A stretch of DNA of 64,000 bases from Nissolia schottii. Taxonomy: Eukaryota; Streptophyta; Magnoliopsida; Fabales; Fabaceae. Within the stretch, counting starts at the first letter, position 1. Every line of letters starts with the position of its first letter. Shown piece after piece: positions 38,690-51,778 of this stretch. The notes under the pieces were generated by a model. It made no database searches and was not told the DNA's origin. It saw nothing but the letters and a program-made list of their open reading frames with translations. The stretch lies in the NCBI GenBank assembly GCA_003254905.1, contig QANU01010689.1, positions 24,671 to 88,670 on the forward strand. Reading direction: 5' to 3'. The position numbers and the translations under genes are program-made.

Positions 38690-40080
38690 TGCCTCCTAGG
38701 AGAGACCATACATAGCGAACCCCAGATAATGGGGACTTTGCCGATGCCATTCGTGAGATGGCTCGCACTACAGCGCAGATGGCCGCCACTACGGCTGCCA
38801 GGAATGTGCCGCCGACCCCACGAGAAGTTGATACTCAGAAGTATGCCGAGTTCATGAGAGCTCGCCCGCCCACGTTTGAAGGACAAATTGACCCCGAGAT
38901 CGTGTACAACTGGATCGAGGGATGGAGCAGGTTTTTGAGGATCTGGATTGTACAGATGAGCAGAAGGTGAAGTTTGCGGCTAGGATGTTTCGCAGAGTAG
39001 TTCGTGACTGCTGGAGGACCACCAGGCCTCTGTTAGAGCAGCGGGAAAAGGTTATCACCTGAGCGGCATTTACTACCGCGGTAGTGGATAAGCATTTTTT
39101 GCGAGGAATGCGGGACCACAAGGAAGTGGAATTTCTGGAGCTGAAGTAGGGGGACAAAGCCGTGTCGGAGTACACGACTGTGTTTGACAAGCTTTGCAGG
39201 TGTTCGAGCACCTACCGACTGAACCCTGATGAAGGCTGGAAGTGTGCTAAGTATAAGCAAGGACTGAAGGGTGAGTTGCAGGTAGCAGTGAACCACCTAG
39301 ACATTTGGGACTATGCAGTTCTGGTGGACAAATGTCTGATTCTGGAAGACTCCCAGAGGAACTTGGCAGCGGAGCACAGAGGAAGGAATAATAGGAAACT
39401 GGTGGAGGCAGAAAGCTCCAAAAAGACCCTAGGAAATGAGGGCCTCTCCCTGCCCCGATCACTAATTGGGGAAGAAGACAGACATAGCAGCAGCCAGAAC
39501 TGGGAGGAAGAGGATCACCCAGCCAACCCTAACAAGCACCCCCGAGAACCGCGTTACCTGAGCCGAGGCCTCAGCTGCAAGCAGGAGGATCTAGACCCTC
39601 TTGCCCGAAGTGTGGCAGGCAGCATGGAGGAGTCTGCCTTGCAGGGCAGAATGTGTGTTTCAGATGCGGCAAGAGCGGGCACATAGCGAAGGCATGCCTG
39701 GCTACTCCACCTCTAACTCAGCAAACCGGACGTGTGTTTACTCTCTCCGCAGAAGAAGGCCAAGATGCCGAGGACTTAATTCAGGGTAAGTGTGTGATGA
39801 AAAGTGAACCACTAGCGGTATTATATGACTCTGGGGCTTCACATTCATTTATTTCTTATGCTAGAGTCGAGAGCTTAGGTCTCTCCCCTACCTTACTGCC
39901 ATACACTCTGAGTGTGTCTACTCTGACGGCACAACCGGTGAAGACTTGCTTAGTGTGTCTTAAATGCCCATTCCAACTGCAAGGAAGGGAGTTCACGGCA
40001 GATTTGAGATGTCTTCCTCTGGTAGGACTAGATGTGATATTGGGTATGGACTGGCTACGTGCCAATCGGGTTATTCTAGA
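38690..40080 (+). pseudogene. Tekay gag and protease region (fossil)
   Basis: The gag part has the capsid-like runs PPTFEGQIDPEIVYNWI and VDKCLILED and a zinc knuckle CFRCGKSGHIAKAC. The protease part has YDSGASHSFIS and VILGMDWL. These match the Tekay/Del branch of chromoviruses. The region is broken. Confidence 0.85.
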
Positions 40081-40399
40081 TTGTGCAAGGTAGTCAGTTT
40101 TCCTCCTGTAGAGTTAGGAGTATCTGTTCAGGAAGTGATGGCAATGTCTCTATACTGCTGTCCACTCGACGCCCAGGGATATGTTCTGTTACCTTCTTCA
40201 GATATGAAGGCCAACCTTCAGGTAAATCAGATCCCAGTAGTTTGTGAATACCCGAATATATTTTTGGATGATATCCCAGAGTTCCCTCCTGAGCGATAAG
40301 TGGAGTTTAGGATTGACCTCGTCCCCAGAGCAGGACCGGTGTCCATAGCACCCTATCGTATGTCCCTAACTGAGCTGTAGGAGCTGAAAGGGTAGCTGG

Positions 40400-43018
40400 A
40401 GGAGCTGTTGGGAAAGCTGTTTATTCGCCCGAGCACATCACCTTGGGGAGCTCCAGTGCTCTTTGTTAAGAAGAAAGATGGGTCAATGCGGATGTGTGTG
40501 GATTACCGGCAGCTGAACAAGGTCACTGTGAAAAATAAGTATCCGCTACCTAAGATAGACGATCTGATAGACCAGCTGAAGGGAGCAAAGGTGTTCTCAC
40601 GGATCGATTTACGGTCCGACTATCATCAAATCTGGGTGAAGGGGGAAGATATTCCAAAGACATCATTCCGTTCGAGGTATAGGCACTATGAGTTTACTGT
40701 TATGGCTTTTGGATTGACTAATGCCCCAGCCATATTCATGGACTACATGCATCGCGTCTTCAGAGAGCACCTAGACCAGTGCGTTATTGTGTTTATCGAT
40801 GACATTATGGTGTATTCGAAGAGCGAGGAAGAGCATGAAGAACATCTGTGGAGGGTATTGGAAGTATTGAGAAGCAAGAAGCTGTACGGAAAACTGTCTA
40901 AGTGTGAATTTTGGGTCAGAGAAGTGCAGTTCTTGGGTTACGTAGTATCGGAGCATGGTGTGGCAGTTGACCCAGGAAAGGTAGACGCAGTCCGACAATG
41001 GGAGACGCCTACGACGATCACTAAGGTGCGAAGTTTCCTAGGCTTTGCAGGGTTCTACAGGCAGTTTATCAAGGGATTCTCACAGATCGCGCTACCATTG
41101 ACCCAGTTGACTAGAAAAAATGTACTGTTCGTATGGTCGCCGGAATGCGAGCAGTGTTTTTGTGCGCTGAAGGAGAAGTTGACGACCGCTCCAGTGTTGA
41201 TTTTGCCTGACCCTCAAGTCCCATACGAGGTATATTGTGATGCGTCCCACACTGGATTGGGGTGTGTGCTTATGCAGAATCGTCAGGTGATGGCATTTGC
41301 TTCTAGACAGCTGCAGACTCATGAGGCAAATTATCCCACTTATGATCTAAAGCTTGCAGCTGTGGTTTTTGCTCTTATGATATGGAGACATCATCTGTAT
41401 GGCATACGATTTGAGGTATTTTCGGACCACAAAAGCCTCAAGTACCTGTTTGATCAAAAGGAGCTGAACATGAGACAGCGTCGCTGGATGGAATTCCTGA
41501 AAGATTATGATTTTGGGCTGAACTACCTTCTAGGAAAAGCTAATGTGATAGCTGACGCCTTGAGTAGGAAGTCGCTGCATGCGGCTTGGTTGATGGTAAA
41601 AGAGCAGGAATTGATTGAGAGCTTCAGAGACCTTAACTTGGGTTTCACTCGTCAGCCAGCCAGTATTCGATTTTGGCAGATTCAAGTTACCAGTGAGTTC
41701 CGGATTAGGATTAAGGAAGCGCAACGAAACTGCACTAACGATGCCTAGCTGGATTTAGTGGAAGCTATGCGAGCTGGGAAGATAAAAGAGGCAGCATTTG
41801 GGCTAGATGGTCTCCTGCAGTTTAGTCAGGTCTCTGTGTACCGAAGAAGGGGAATTGCGTGCTGACATCCTACGAGAGGCCCATAGAAGTCATTTCACTA
41901 TTCATCCGAGAATGACCAAGATGTATCAGGACTTTAAGAATATGTTCTGGTGGTCTGGAATGAAGAGAGATGTAGCCGACTGGGTCGAGAGATGTGTGGT
42001 ATGTCAAAAAGTAAAGATCGAGCATCAGAAGCCTCACAGGTTATTGACCCCATCGAAGATCCCTGAGTGGAAATAGGAAGGCATATCCATGGATTTTGTT
42101 GCGGGATTACCACGAATGACCAGAGGAGTAGATACTATTTGGGTCGTTGTGTACCGGCTCACTAAGTCTGCGCATTTTATTCTCGTCCGAATGAACTACC
42201 CTTTGGAAAAGCTAGTACAGATCTACATCAAGGAAATCGTGAAGCTTCATGGGGTCCCGTCATCTATCATCTCCGATAGAGATCCCCGATTCACATCACG
42301 GTTTTGGACGGCATTTCAAAAAGCCTATGGGTCGGAGCTGCGACTCAGTATCGCTTATCATCCGCAGACTGACGGACAATCTGAACGGACAATTCAGGTT
42401 TTGGAAAACATGTTACGAGCCTTTGCACTCGACCTACCCGATGATTGGGATGAGATATTGCTCATAGTCGAGTTCTCCTACAATAACAGCTATCAGACGA
42501 GCCTTGGCATGGCCCCTTTCAAAGCTCAAACCGCCTAGAACCGTCAAAAGAGCTATGCAAATACTAGAAGGAAGCCCTTAGAGTTTCAGGAAGATAAGCA
42601 TGTGTTCCTGAAGATTACGCTAGCCACTGGAATTGGAAGGTCTCTCAAGGTCAGGAAGTTGAGCCCAAGGTTTATAGGGCCTTTCCAGATTCTCCAACGG
42701 ATCGGACTAGTCGCTTACCGAGGAGCTCTTCCACCGCATTTGGCTTATGTTCATAACGTCTTCCACATTTCTCAGTTGAGAAAGTATCATGCCTCACTCG
42801 AGCATATCCTTGAGACTGATCAAGTGCAGCCAAGGGAGGATCTCTCTCTACCACTGACACCTCAACAAATTGTGGACCGCAAGACTCACAACGCAAGGAA
42901 TAAAGAAGTACGAATAGTGCGCGTCTTGTGGGAGAATGGAGCATGTGAAGACCAGACTTGGGAATTGGATACGGACATGAGACGAGCTTACCCTGAGCTA
43001 TTCGAAGGTACGTCCTAG
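40400..43018 (+). pseudogene. Tekay reverse transcriptase, RNase H, integrase and chromodomain-like end (fossil)
   Basis: Landmarks in order: [20 protein letters not shown] and FIDDIMVYS (reverse transcriptase), [14 protein letters not shown] (RNase H), HFTIHPRMTKMY and CVVCQKVK (zinc-binding end of integrase), SDRDPRFTSRFW and YHPQTDGQSER (integrase core). The C-terminal part IVDRKTHNARNKEVRIVRVL with TWELDTDMR resembles the chromodomain of Tekay/Del integrases, which binds modified histones. The region is broken. Confidence 0.9.
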
Positions 43019-43602
43019 CCTCCATGTAAATTTCGGGGACGAAATTTTTCTAAGGGGGTGGAATGTAATATCCCGTTTTTCCCTTAGGAAAATATTCGTA
43101 AAGGATAAATATTGAAATAATTCTTAAAGCAGGATTGGGAAGTTAAGACGGGAAATTCTTAGGTAAAATGCCCCCAGAATATAGGGTGTATCGCTGCAGG
43201 AAATTTCGCAGACGACTGTGCGGCGACTGTTTGCTGCTAGAATTTTACGACGCATCAAAGGTATCTGTGAAAATACTCCTCCGGAGAAAAATTCACAAAT
43301 TAAGATTAGTTTAATATTCACAAATAAAAAATACTAGTTGTTATGAATGTTAAATATACCAAATTAATATTAGTTAAGTATACTATGTTACCACTCACAA
43401 TATACGTTCTGTTGAGAACCAGGCTCATATTTTATACTATGATACGTATAAAGAAAAGTTGAAATTAGGTCCATATTTTTGGGTAACTATATTTTTAAAC
43501 TCATAAGCTGGACTAAGTAATATCCCAACCAAAAGAGATAACATCCTAGTCGGCAGGTTTGCGACTTAAGCATAGACTAGCTAACTAGGGTGTTTCATTG
43601 AA

Positions 43603-44171
43603 CTTTGGTGGAAAACTTTAAGAAAACTGAGCCATACATAGTGATTCTTTATTTTCTTAAAACAACATTAGGCGACGGTTGGAAAAACGGCAACAGATCA
43701 AACTTACCAAACATAAATTGAAATATACCTCAAGTATGCAAATTATATAATAATATAATAGCATAATATCCATTCATCATAACAGAAATTCATATTGCCA
43801 GGCAGGGCATAAACATAACACAAACATAAATATAATACCTCAGGTACATGCTTGCTCGTCATAATAACAGAATTCATACATCTAAATAATATATGAAATA
43901 ATAATAAAAAGGGATAACTGAACACGACAACATCACCACTACTCTCAAGTCATTGAAGTGTCATCTGGAGGAAAATAATGCATCGACCCACAACCTGGAG
44001 GGAAGTCTCTGATCGCACTCTTTAGGAGACTACTAAACATCTTGCGATAGCTCTGTGTGTTTCCAGTGTGTCGAGGAGGGCCACAAAACTCAGATAGCAT
44101 AGTCTCCTTGGGATCCTCCTTAGGATCAGACTCCTCAGACTCATCAGCAGCAATAACAGCATTGGGCTCTC
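43603..44171 (-). other. Resumption of the outer minus-strand LTR, with an open frame part
   Basis: After the target duplication ttgaa the minus-strand LTR of 26669-26793 seems to resume. At 43945-44171 an open frame reads leftward on the minus strand, with an acidic stretch (DESEESDPKEDPKE) and the motifs CGPPRHTGNTQSY and HYFPPDDTSMT before its stop. Its distance from the LTR end, about 0.47 kb once the insertion is ignored, is close to that of the acidic frame at 168-551. It may be a diverged relative of that LTR-borne frame. The same frame is also open on the far side of the solo LTR at 44177-51778. Confidence 0.4.
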
Positions 44172-45555
44172 CACCGTGTAATACCCCTGCTAGTTGCTTA
44201 CATTATAGTCGTAAACAAGGCTCACAGGGTTGTTAACTACTTTAGTTGGGATGCTTCTAGCCCCATATTCTTTACATAAAAATATGGACCAATGTGTAAC
44301 ATTTTCCCTTTCTTTATTAAAACATAAAATATGAGCCATGTGTAATCAAGAAGTCATACATATATACGCAAGCGATAGAGTCTAAGAGACTTAAGTGCTT
44401 AAGGCACAATCAATATGTTCTCACAACAAATTCATAGAAAGCATAATATTCATCCATGTAGGTCCAGAAATAGTTACACATCGATTGTACTAATACATAA
44501 TACATCGAATTCACATAAGATCTAAGGGCATGTCTAATCCCTTTAGCTAATACAAAATATAAAACACGCCTTGATGTGTAGGTCAACAATGTTGCTCTGC
44601 TACTTTCCCTAGAACTTCTTGATGCCAAGGTCTTTACTGGTCTGAGATGCTTATTCCGCTCCGGCGTATTTGTCGTGCTCGCCTGGAACCATAAATGAGT
44701 GGGGGATGAGAACGTCGCTTTGTCAATGGGAATCTTAGGGCATAACTATCCAATTTTGCTTCATTTATGATCTAGGCCACTCAAGAGATCTCTAGGTGTC
44801 AAAGTATACTAAAATCCCTACTTGTTATTATTGTCCATGCTAGTCCTGAGCAACTTTATCTAAATTACTAGGTGACTGGGGTGCTTCTAATCTTTGCCCT
44901 AGTTATTAGGGAAATATACTTACGCCATTATTTATGGACACTGTATTACATAGGCGTATTTTAAACATAGCTTATAAGGGCGGTCTATTGCCTTATACAT
45001 AGTACGTAGATAGATCACAAACTTATGCAAGAAGGAATAGGAGTTTCTTTTACACGCCTTGGGCAGCGTCCTTCTTGTTACATTATGCCCTTCCTCCTTT
45101 GTATACCGTGGAACCGTCGTCCCCGTTCAGTTACAACCTTCTTCTGTTTCCGTATTAATGACGACCAAGCAGTGTTGTTATCTGAGTGGTAGTGAACCAC
45201 AGATGCATTGAGCATATTTCATCAACCATCAATAGGGAATAACCATTCTACGTGTAGGATGGTGAGGGGCCTGCCCTTATCGACGCGACCAAGAGTGGAC
45301 TCATACTTTCTTAACGTTTCTTTGGGACTTTTCATGACGACATGTCTTTGTATATTCATCTTTTCATTTTAACTTTGATATAAGATCAGGTCTAAGCCTG
45401 CGTTCAAATCATTAACCAATCCTTCTTGCCGGACTGGCGAGGGGCTTATCTGTGGATGTTCTAAGAGAGGGGATTTCCTTATTCGTATAACTATGTTCAT
45501 CCCAAAGGTCTCAAGACTTCACCCAAAGGTTTTTGATAGTTCTAAGCTTATTTTT

Positions 45556-46799
45556 TGATAAGTGCCCAATTTACACAAAATTGACATATCAAAATGGCAC
45601 TTATCCGTTATGTTTTTAAACGAATTATCTAATGAATTCCCCATCTTTTGTAGGATTTCTAATATATTTTGAAGAATAGATGCAAGCATAATTTATGAGG
45701 AATAATCCCATGAAGAAGGGAAGAAAAGGGCAGAATTGAAAAAGAGCCTAAAAAGAAGACTTTGGACGAAGGCTCCGCTCAGCGAGGAACAAGGAATTGC
45801 TCAGCGGTATAACACTTATCGCTCAGCGATTTAGTGTCGGTAAGCAACTTGCACCGGCGCCATCATTGAGCCAGCTGGAGCCAGCTGGAGCCAGCCAATA
45901 GTCGAGTTCCATGTCAGCACTGCCCTGTAAAAAGCTGCCAAAACAGCGTAAAAGTACAACCGCTCAGCGATAGTGCACCGCCGCCCAGCGATTAACAGCT
46001 TATCGCTCAGCGAAGGTACCAAACCCGCTGAGCGATGGACCCCAAAATCTGCCAATAAATAGAGGAGGCCGAGGCTCATTCGAGGCATTCCATCCAACCC
46101 CCTCCATTCTTCACTTCTTCCACATTTTCTTTGTATTTTTAAGCTTAGTTTAGTTTAGGTTATGTTAGGAACAAAGACGAGGCTTGTGAAGGAGCCGGAG
46201 ATCAAGGAAGCTTGGCGAAGCCATGGCCATGATAGCGTGAGCACGTGTCATGGTAAGTGCCTAAACCTTGCCTCCGAGATTCTCTTGTAAGATGGGTTCC
46301 TAACCCTCTTTTTGTTGGGATTTTGGTCATTATTGTAGCTTGCTTGTATCCATGTAACTATTATATATGAATCTATCTCTNNNNNNNNNNNNNNNNNNNN
46401 NNNNNNNNNNNNNNNNNNNNNNNNNNNNNNNNNNNNNNNNNNNNNNNNNNNNNNNNNNNNNNNNNNNNNNNNNNNNNNNNNNNNNNNNNNNNNNNNNNNN
46501 NNNNNNNNNNNNNNNNNNNNNNNNNNNNNNNNNNNNNNNNNNNNNNNNNNNNNNNNNNNNNNCATTGTTTAATTAAATGAACTCAAGAATGGTATTTTTG
46601 CAACTCTCTGTGGATTCGACTATACCCGACTATACTGCAATCGGATTCCTTTGGAATCTGAAAGCCGTAAAGTAGGATATATATATAAATTTAATTTGAA
46701 CGACAAAAGCGCAGATAAGCTTTCTACGAGCTTGGCATAGTTGTGACAAAACCTAAGCTGTGTCAAGATTCTAGAAAGTGGTTAAAAAGGCTTTCATCA
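45556..46799 (+). repeat. 5' LTR of the non-coding Athila-like element
   Basis: It matches 49008-50595 on both sides of the run of N at 46381-46562. It has one extra copy of the 10-bp word gagccagctg near 45870-45890 compared with the 3' LTR. Confidence 0.9.
46381..46562. other. Assembly gap (182 N)
   Basis: The gap interrupts the 5' LTR. The intact 3' LTR has about 540 bp between the matching flanks (about 49820 to 50361), so the gap is under-sized by roughly 360 bp. Confidence 0.95.
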
Positions 46800-47409
46800 A
46801 ATTTGGCGCCGTTGCCGGGGAGTTGCGTCAAAAATACATCGGTTGGGTTTTGTTTAATTAAGCAAGTGTGAATAGTGTAAATAGTTTATCAGTTGTTTTA
46901 GTATCTTGTTACTAATGTTTTTGGCTAGCAAGTTCTGTTCCTAAGTTTATACCAGGTTTAACTCCGACCAAACCGAAGACACAACCCGGAGAGGTAACAA
47001 ACCTAGCTAAAAACAGGCGTCGAGCTAACGACATTAAACAAGCGCTGTCTGGGAGGCAACCTAGAAGTTTGTAAGTTTTTATTAATTAGTAGTTTAATAA
47101 TTTCAAGGTTAATTAATTTTAAGGTGTTAAAATACTTTATGAACTATGGTGAAAAAGAAATAAAGGTTATTTAAATCTTGTAATTAGGATTCGAAATTCT
47201 TAAATGCTAATCCTTTTTCAATCAAGCTAAACTCGAAGCATTTTTTATTTCTAAACCTAATAACGGATTTACACCTTTTAAGCAATTATTTAAAAAAACG
47301 GTGCACATGCTTAAATTGGAAAAAGGATTCTTATTTGTTTTGAAAGTAAATTCTTAAGAAAAGAATCTTTTCAAAGCACCTTAAAATGTTTTATTGAGAA
47401 TCCAGAAAA

Positions 47410-47505
47410 TCATTGTGGGAAATTCTGTCCAATAGAGTGGGAACTTCTGTCCGCTTTAAGCGAGAACTTCTGTCCGCAATTGTAGGAAATTCTGTCTACA
47501 ACAAG
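47410..47505 (+). repeat. Short tandem repeat of gaacttctgtccgc
   Basis: Four imperfect units of about 22 bp share the words gaaattctgtcc and gaacttctgtccgc. It lies in the non-coding interior of the Athila-like element. Confidence 0.7.
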
Positions 47506-49007
47506 GATTCAAAATAAAGACATGATCTCTCTAATGCTACTTGGAAGAAAGGAAATTTTCTTTGATTGTTTTTGCAGGCTGAAGAACAACCAAATGAAGA
47601 TTCCTACAAACAACAAAAGAGAGACATACTTCTAGAGGACGAAGAGCATGATTCCTAATGAGGATGAGCCTCTATCCTCAACATCTTGAAGCAAGATGAA
47701 GTAGCATAAACAAAGACAAGAACAAGGCTACTTCAAAACATTCACCATGAACAGGGAGCATTTCTAATCTCTCTAGCACCTTAATTAATTAATTTCCTTA
47801 GTAGTTAGATTTTGTGCTTAAGACTTGTTGTTTAAAAACAAAGTAGTAATTTATTTTACTTGGTTTGATGCATGAACAAGAATATATCATGAATTGACTT
47901 GTTTCAAGTATCCATGATAGACCTTGTGAATACATGCATAGATATCAAGAAAATGTTCATATGCATTGATATACTTGTTTGCATAAACATAACCTTGAAG
48001 ATGTTTTGAAATCAAGGAAATAAACCTTAAACCATGTGAGGGAGTGAGCCATACACTAAGTGAGATAGAGAGAATCACCATTGTTTTTACACAATTGAAT
48101 TTGTTTGAGTCTCTAAATTTGATAATTGTATGGAAATAATAGGAAATGATCAAGGCATTTTGTTCTTTAGAATTTAAACCCACTTGGCCAAATAAAGCTG
48201 ACCCGTAATTAGGAACATCCTTTGCCACCCTGTTTGAGCCTAACATGAGAAAATTTTTGTTTATAATCCCCTAAGCCATAAAAAGAAAAACAATGTTATC
48301 CCTTAATATCCGGAATTAAGAGAGCATTTAAAAATGGATTATGTGCAAAGATCTAAGTCAGGGGGAGACAAGGGTGAGAAAAAGTGGGATGTACAAAAGA
48401 TGAATCAAAAGAACAAAATCAAGAAAAGAACACATTCTATCCCAAAACAAAAAGAAGAAAAAGAAAAAGGGATAGAAGACAAAAGAAAATCAAGGAGAAA
48501 AAGGGTGAAAAAGAAAATTATTGAAAAGAAAACAGATGACAACAAGGAGTTGGTTCTCAATGCTCTCTTAATTAGAAAGATTTGTATACCCAGAAAAACC
48601 AATGTTCTTTGTAGCCTAGCCCCATTACAACCGTTAAAAGTCCTTCTGTGATCCTTGCATGACCATACTATGCATTGAATGATGAGACAGGTAACAAATT
48701 TAAATTGTTGAGATTCCATGGTGATATTGAGCGAAAAACTCACCCCAAGTTGGCCCACTGGCCATTGTGCGCATAAATGATAATTTCCTTGGTGGAAAAG
48801 ACATTGGATAGAGTGATTTGCTTATGCTATTCAAGTAATTGTGCATATGACTTGTTCAAGTTCTATGATGTTCATAAAGTCTCAAGCTTAAACTGTTTGA
48901 AACATTTCAATTCATTGCATTAACCGATTGTTCATAAGCATCAATCTCTTGTGAATTAATTCTACTACCTCTTGTTTGAGGACAAACAAGGTTTTAAGTC
49001 AGGGGGG

Positions 49008-50595
49008 TGATAAGTGCCCAATTTACGCAAAATTGACATATCAAAATGGCACTCATCTGTTATGTTTTTAAGCGAATTATCTAATGAATTCCCCATCTTT
49101 TGTAGGATTTCTAATATATTTTGAAGAATAGATGCAAGCATAATTTATGAGGAATAATCCCATGAAGAAGGGAAGAAAAGGGCAGAATTGAAAAAGAGCT
49201 TAAAAAGAAGATTCTGGACGAAGGCACCGCTCAGCGAGGAACAAGGAATCGCTCAGCGGTATAACACTTATCGCTCAGCGATTTAGTGTCGGCAAGCCAC
49301 TTGCACCGGCGCCATCATTGAGCCAGCTGGAGCCAGCCAATAGTCGAGTGCCACGTCAGCACTACCCTGTAAAAAGCTGCCAAAACCGCGTAAAAGTACA
49401 ACCGCTCAGCGATAGTGCGCTGCCGCCCAGCGATTAAGAGCTTATCGCTCAGCGAAGGTACCAAACCCGCTGAGCGATGGACCCCAAAATCTGCCTATAA
49501 ATAGAGGAGGCCGAGGCTCATTCGAGGCATTCCATCCAACGCCCTCCATTCTTCACTTCTTCCACATTTTCTTTGTATTTTTAAGCTTAGTTTAGTTTAG
49601 GTTAGGTTAGGAACAAAGACGAGGCTTGTGAAGGAGCCGGAGATCAAGGAAGCTTGGCGAAGCCATGGCCATGATAGCGTGAGCACGTGTCATGGTAAGT
49701 GCCTAAACCTTGCCTCCGAGATTCTCTTGTAAGATGGGTTCCTAACCCTCTTTTTGTTGGGATTTTGGTCATTATTGTAGCTTGCTTGTATCCATGTAAC
49801 TATTATATATGAATCTATCTTTTTCCTTATGATTTGCTTGAATGATTTCATGCCTAATGCTAGTTTTGTTTAGTGTTTTGATTCTTGATTTGGGACTTAT
49901 TTACATGAACGAAAGTTATGCTAATTAGGTCATAACCAAATTAAAATCAATAATGCTATGCTTAACTAGAACCTAGACTTGAACGTTGTGAACGAAAGTT
50001 ACAATCATTAGAGTCTGACCTAAATCATTTCATCTAACCTTGTTGCCGTAACTGGAATAAAGGTTAGCCGTTTTAACATCTGGATTAATGCTGGCGTACC
50101 TTGTTAAGCTAGTGTGCGAAAGTGACAGTTTAACAAGGGAAACCTGTGATCTTGTCATGCGCGAAAGTGATGACAAGTTAAGAACTGATGGCGGGCAATC
50201 AAACGATAGTTCTATGTAATAAGTAACTGGATGCATGAAACTATGATGTGATTAAAATTCCCAACAAGCTCCGGAACTACCTCCGATTTGTTTTCTATTT
50301 ACTTTTATGTCATTTATTTACTTATTTTATTATTAAACAAATTATCAAATCTTTAACTCCATTGTTTAATTAAATGAACTCAAGAATGGTATTTTGCAAC
50401 TCTCTGTGGATTCGACTATACCCGACTATACTGCAATCGGATTCCTTTGGAATCTGAAAGCCGTAAAATAGGATATATATATAAATTTAATTTGAACGAC
50501 AAAAGCGCAGATAAGCTTTCTACGAGCTTGGCATAGTTGTGACAAAACCTAAGCTGTGTCAAGATTCTAGAAAGTGGTTAAAAAGGCTTTCATCA
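49008..50595 (+). repeat. 3' LTR of the non-coding Athila-like element
   Basis: This complete 1588-bp LTR is the reference for the gap in its partner and for the solo LTR at 17225-18843. CGCTGAGCG words lie at 49225-49480. Confidence 0.9.
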
Positions 50596-51778
50596 TTTTT
50601 CACAACCACAAACCCAGATTTTCAACCCAAGGTTTCAAAATTATAATTTTGCCCTTTTTGCCCAAAACGCCATTTTTACCCATAAAGCCCGATTTTCCTC
50701 GAAATTTTAGTTCTCAAAAACCCGAAGGGCTCAAGACTTGACCCCAAGGTTTTTGATAGCTATAAACCCATTTTTCATGAAAACAAACCCACATTTTCAG
50801 TCCATTTTTATGAAATTCCCATTTTTTCCTTGTTCACCCAAAAACATCATTTTACTCGTTTTGCTTGAGAAATTCGTCAGGGGCTCCAAAACTCGTAAAA
50901 CTTAACACCCCCACTAGATTTTTTTGTGTATATTCCAAAAATTATGTTAGTTTTCCATGATAAAAATCTCAGCTCATAGTTCCTACTCAAACTTACTCTT
51001 TTTTCTATTTCAAACCTAGGTATACCTAATTCTTGACAAAGTCATAGATAAGCACCAACAGTTTTTCAGGCAAACAACACTACTATCAACAACATAAACA
51101 TCACAATACTCACATATAAATCACTAATCTCTACTACGTGAAAGAGACGAATGAGTACGTAATATGGATGTGTTCAAGAAGGCTATGGGCTGAATATTTT
51201 GAGCCAAATGAGTTACCTATTTATAGGCACAAGGACGTGTAGTTTAGGGCCATTTTGGCAAAAATTAAATGAAAAAGAAATGAAAATAGGTAATGACTCA
51301 CCTAGTGACTCACCATAGCTTTTGAAGAAGATAAGCTTGGACTTTTTGACCTTGCTAGGTGTGTGTGTGTGTGTTGTTTGTGTGTGTGTGGTGTACTGTC
51401 CGTGAGAAACTTCTTGTGGCAGCCGTGTGTGTATATGTTAATTTCTATGTGTGTTTTCGATCGTGTTTGGTCGTTAACCTTTCGTATACGAGTATCCTAA
51501 AAAGTTTCTAAACATACCGTATTGATCTAGTAATTTTTCTCATAAGGAACTCAACTTTCATAAAAGTTTGTTTTACGGATACCTTTGGTACGTAGTTCAA
51601 TTCCAGTGACGAAAGGTAATTGATCCGATTTTTGCGAAATTTCATGAGACCGCGAACTATTACCTTGATAGGTATTTTTAATAAAAGAATTTGTGATTTA
51701 AATTTATAATCTAAATAAATGGCTTCGTATATTTATTTATTACGCGAAATCTTTACTAAGGAAATGTAGGATGTTACA

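Larger units (their letters stand above)
27667..43300 (+). mobile_element. Tekay/Del-type chromovirus (Ty3/gypsy), holding a nested Athila-like element
   Basis: The 5' LTR starts TGTAACATCC at 27667 and ends at 38521; without the nested element it is about 3.3 kb, a length usual for Tekay/Del. It is followed by a primer-binding site close to tRNA-Met (agTATCAGAGCAG). Then come gag, protease, reverse transcriptase, RNase H, integrase and a chromodomain-like end (38.69-43.02 kb), a purine tract AAGGGGGTGGAA and the beginning of the 3' LTR at 43064 (TGTAATATCCCG). The right boundary near 43300 is approximate. The element is broken, with several breaks spread over gag-pol. The nested element at 30679-38247 must be younger. 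Confidence 0.85.
26789..43602 (+). mobile_element. Plus-strand Tekay-type solo LTR, interrupted; target duplication ttgaa
   Basis: The LTR begins at 26794 (CGTAACATCCCG, a slightly altered TGTAACATCC) and ends at 43597 (TGTTTCA). The 5-bp repeat ttgaa flanks it at 26789-26793 and 43598-43602. Only about 0.87 kb on the left and 0.3 kb on the right belong to this LTR; the rest is a younger Tekay element inserted in it from 27667 to about 43300. The left part resembles the LTR starting at 53350 (shared words such as acgaccaaacacgatcaa). Confidence 0.75.
45551..50600 (+). mobile_element. Non-coding Athila-like element (LARD-like), target duplication ttttt
   Basis: The element spans 45556-50595 with ttttt on both sides. 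The 5' LTR is 45556-46799 (containing an assembly gap) and the 3' LTR 49008-50595; both start TGATAAGTGCC and end CTTTCATCA. The primer-binding site TGGCGCCGTTGCCGGGG is at 46804-46820 and the purine tract AGGGGGG ends at 49007. The interior is only 2.2 kb, has no recognisable protein and matches the non-coding part of the element at 30679-38247, so it is a non-autonomous relative. LTRs differ by about 2 percent by eye. Confidence 0.9.
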
